From Verrucomicrobiota bacterium (GTDB taxonomy: Bacteria > Verrucomicrobiota > Verrucomicrobiia > Chthoniobacterales > UBA10450): 7,370 bases of DNA. The position numbers and the translations under genes are program-made. Of this stretch, positions 5,825 to 7,370 are shown one piece after another. Location of the stretch: contig QHOD01000084.1 in NCBI GenBank assembly GCA_003218615.1, positions 1-7,370 of the forward strand, read 5' to 3'. Below the pieces are notes generated by a model. The model was not told where the DNA came from, made no database searches, and worked only from the letters and a program-made list of their open reading frames with translations. How positions within the stretch are numbered: the first letter of the stretch is position 1; each line of letters opens with the position of its first letter.

Positions 5825-7246
5825 ATGGCCAAAGACAAAACTCCATCCGACGTCAGCAAAATGATCAAAGACAGCAACGTGAAGTTGATCGACTTCAAGT
5901 TCACGGATTTGCTCGGCACCTGGCAGCATTTCACGACCACGCTCACCGAATACAATGAGGAAATCTTCACCGATGGGCTCGGCTTTGATGGATCGAGCAT
6001 TCGCGGTTGGCGCGCGATCAACGCCTCAGACATGCTGGTCATTCCGGACACGGCGACGGCGTGGATCGATGTCTTCAACGCCGAACCGACGCTGAGTTTA
6101 ATCTGCACGATTGTCGACCCAATCACCCGCGAGCCATACGATCGCGACCCGCGCGGCGTGGCCGAAAAGGCGGAAGCGTATTTGCAATCGACCGGCATCG
6201 CGGACACGGCGTTCTTCGGACCAGAGGCGGAATTTTTTATTTTCGACGATGTCCGATTTGCGAATAGCGGGAACGCATCGTCATACATAGTCGATAGCGC
6301 CGAGGGACATTGGAACAGCGCGCGCGAAGAATTTCCAAATCTCGGTTACAAAATTCGGGCGAAAGAAGGTTACTTTCCGGTCTCGCCGATGGACACCTTG
6401 CAGGACATTCGCAACGAAATGTGTCTGGAGCTGGAGAAAGCAGGGGTCGCGATCGAGCGCCAGCATCACGAAGTCGCAACCGCTGGTCAGGCCGAGATCG
6501 ACATTCGTTTCGCGCCGCTAAAACGCATGGGTGACAACATGCAGTATTACAAATACATCCTGCGCAACGTCGCCAAACGGCACAACAAAACGGTCACGTT
6601 CATGCCAAAACCAATCTTCGCTGACAACGGCAGCGGCATGCATACCCACATGTCGCTTTGGAAAGACGGCAAACCGCTCTTTGCTGGAAACGGTTACGCC
6701 GGGCTGTCGGAACTGGCCCTGTTTTTCATCGGCGGAATTTTGAAGCACGCGCCCGCGCTCACCTGCCTGACGAATCCAACCACCAATAGCTACAAACGGC
6801 TCGTCCCCGGATTCGAAGCGCCGGTCAATCTCGCCTATTCCGCGCGCAACCGTTCCGCCGCCATTCGCATTCCGACGTATTCCCCAAGTCCGAAAGCAAA
6901 ACGCATCGAATTCCGCACGCCGGACGCCGCTGCAAATCCGTATCTCGCCTTCTCGGCGATGTTGCTTGCCGGTCTCGACGGAATCCAGAACCGCATGGAT
7001 CCCGGTGATCCGCTCGACAAGAATCTATACGAACTGCCGCCGGAAGAACTCGCGCAAGTCGCCAGTGTGCCCGATTCGCTTCGCGGCGCAATCGAAGCGC
7101 TCCAGGCCGATCATTCCTTCCTGTTGCGCGGCGACGTCTTCAACGAGGACTTCATCGCGAACTGGATCGACATGAAACAAAAGGAATACGACGCACTGCG
7201 CCTTCGCCCCCATCCGTACGAGTTCGCAATGTACTACGACGTCTAA
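5825..7246 (+). CDS. glnA: glutamine synthetase type I
   Basis: Makes glutamine from glutamate, ammonia and ATP, as a cytoplasmic dodecamer. At 473 aa it matches GS-I (E. coli 469). The N-terminal beta-grasp domain has FDGSSIRGW (54-62), with Asp55 matching the ammonium-binding Asp50 of E. coli. The catalytic barrel has GPEAEFF (132-138; metal ligands Glu134, Glu136), HHEVATAGQAEI (214-225), the ATP signature KPIFADNGSGMHTHMS (262-277; His273, His275), NPTTNSYKRLVPGFEAP (317-333; loop Glu331), ARNRSAAIRIP (340-350) and RIEFRTPDAAANPY (360-373). DKNLYELPPEE (398-408) contains Tyr402, the adenylylation site of GS-I-beta enzymes, so control by a GlnE-type adenylyltransferase is possible. ATG 5825 gives a normal N-terminus (MAKDKTPSDVSKMIKD). 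No Shine-Dalgarno precedes it. It follows glnB by 164 bp and may be co-transcribed or attenuated across the palindrome between them. Confidence 0.98.
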   Translation: MAKDKTPSDVSKMIKDSNVKLIDFKFTDLLGTWQHFTTTLTEYNEEIFTDGLGFDGSSIRGWRAINASDMLVIPDTATAWIDVFNAEPTLSLICTIVDPITREPYDRDPRGVAEKAEAYLQSTGIADTAFFGPEAEFFIFDDVRFANSGNASSYIVDSAEGHWNSAREEFPNLGYKIRAKEGYFPVSPMDTLQDIRNEMCLELEKAGVAIERQHHEVATAGQAEIDIRFAPLKRMGDNMQYYKYILRNVAKRHNKTVTFMPKPIFADNGSGMHTHMSLWKDGKPLFAGNGYAGLSELALFFIGGILKHAPALTCLTNPTTNSYKRLVPGFEAPVNLAYSARNRSAAIRIPTYSPSPKAKRIEFRTPDAAANPYLAFSAMLLAGLDGIQNRMDPGDPLDKNLYELPPEELAQVASVPDSLRGAIEALQADHSFLLRGDVFNEDFIANWIDMKQKEYDALRLRPHPYEFAMYYDV

Positions 7247-7314
7247 TGGTAGGGAGCCCACGCCACGAGTCGTAGCCTTCTGGTGGTAATTGAGGGCACG
7301 TATGAGGCATGCTG

Positions 7315-7323
7315 TGATATATT
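7315..7323 (+). promoter_or_regulatory. extended -10-like box before the downstream gene
   Basis: TGA-TATATT (TGN plus five of six matches to TATAAT) lies 20 nt before the next ATG. The best -35 candidate, TTGAGG (7290-7295), is 22 bp away and too far, so the box would rely on the extended -10 contact. The rest of 7247-7314 holds no clear glnA terminator; only a loose GCCC...CCAC...GTGG...GGGC nesting is visible. Confidence 0.35.
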
Positions 7324-7331
7324 TAGACATT

Positions 7332-7339
7332 TAAGGAGG
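7332..7339 (+). promoter_or_regulatory. perfect Shine-Dalgarno of the downstream gene
   Basis: TAAGGAGG is fully complementary to the 16S rRNA 3' tail and sits 4 nt before the ATG at 7344. It fixes that ATG as a start. None of the other starts in the window (dnaE, glnB, glnA) has a comparable site, so this gene looks different in origin. Confidence 0.75.
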
Positions 7340-7343
7340 ATTC

Positions 7344-7370
7344 ATGCGACAAATGACATTCGCGATCGGG
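7344..7370 (+). CDS. 5' end of a gene cut by the window; possibly IS5-family transposase
   Basis: Only nine codons are visible (MRQMTFAIG). The start is well supported by TAAGGAGG four bases upstream and an extended -10-like box. The peptide resembles the opening of IS5-group transposases, which often begin M(K/R)QMT(L/F)A followed by a GFE(K/R)Y-type stretch, but nine residues cannot prove it. Supporting hints are the strong Shine-Dalgarno, unlike the housekeeping neighbours, and the short spacing from glnA, as expected if an insertion sequence landed just after its stop codon. No terminal inverted repeat could be confirmed. An ordinary chromosomal gene remains possible. Confidence 0.45.

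Noticed and set aside
7025..7330. 101-codon minus-strand open frame downstream of and within glnA
   Set aside because: It is mostly antisense to the conserved GlnA C-terminus. No independent evidence supports it.

Overview
The window reads as a chromosomal segment of a Gram-negative bacterium of moderate GC content, most likely a soil-type Verrucomicrobiota (Chthoniobacterales/Spartobacteria-like). This placement is an inference from the style of the DnaE and GlnA sequences, the AsmA/TamB-like envelope protein, weak or absent Shine-Dalgarno sites on the housekeeping genes, and several intergenic palindromic repeats of a kind I associate with that group. No database search was possible.

Layout. 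(1) 1-1581, plus strand: the 3' part of a large AsmA/TamB-like envelope protein gene, open from the first base. (2) 1593-5105, minus strand: a complete dnaE (replicative DNA polymerase III alpha, 1170 aa), convergent with the first gene and 11 bp from it. (3) 5106-5321: a divergent intergenic region with a candidate dnaE promoter overlapped by a 15-bp palindrome, a 'CHPERSE'-type repeat, and a GC-rich foldable stretch before glnB. (4) 5322-5660, plus: glnB (PII, 112 aa). (5) 5661-5824: a 123-bp imperfect palindrome built from AATGACGAA-like words, a T-rich tract, and a CAACTNN heptamer repeat that runs into the next start codon. (6) 5825-7246, plus: glnA (type I glutamine synthetase, 473 aa). 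(7) 7247-7370: a short intergenic region with an extended -10-like box and a perfect Shine-Dalgarno, then the first nine codons of a new gene, possibly an IS5-type transposase.

How the genes work together. glnB and glnA form a nitrogen-assimilation pair: PII senses 2-oxoglutarate, ATP/ADP and (through Tyr51 uridylylation) glutamine status, and GlnA makes glutamine. Both classical modification tyrosines are present (PII Tyr51, GS Tyr402), so a GlnD/GlnE-type cascade is possible. dnaE and the envelope gene are unrelated to that pathway.

The most striking signal is not a gene. A 69-bp palindromic element (2589-2657) lies in frame inside dnaE and is translated as 23 extra residues (817-839). Removing it restores an ordinary DnaE sequence. 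Its two 22-bp halves are inverted copies that differ at three positions: two form a compensatory pair that keeps each half's hairpin intact, and the third is in the loop. This resembles the protein-coding palindromic elements of Rickettsia. Together with the palindromes at 5153-5201 and 5665-5787, the window holds three different palindromic repeat types.
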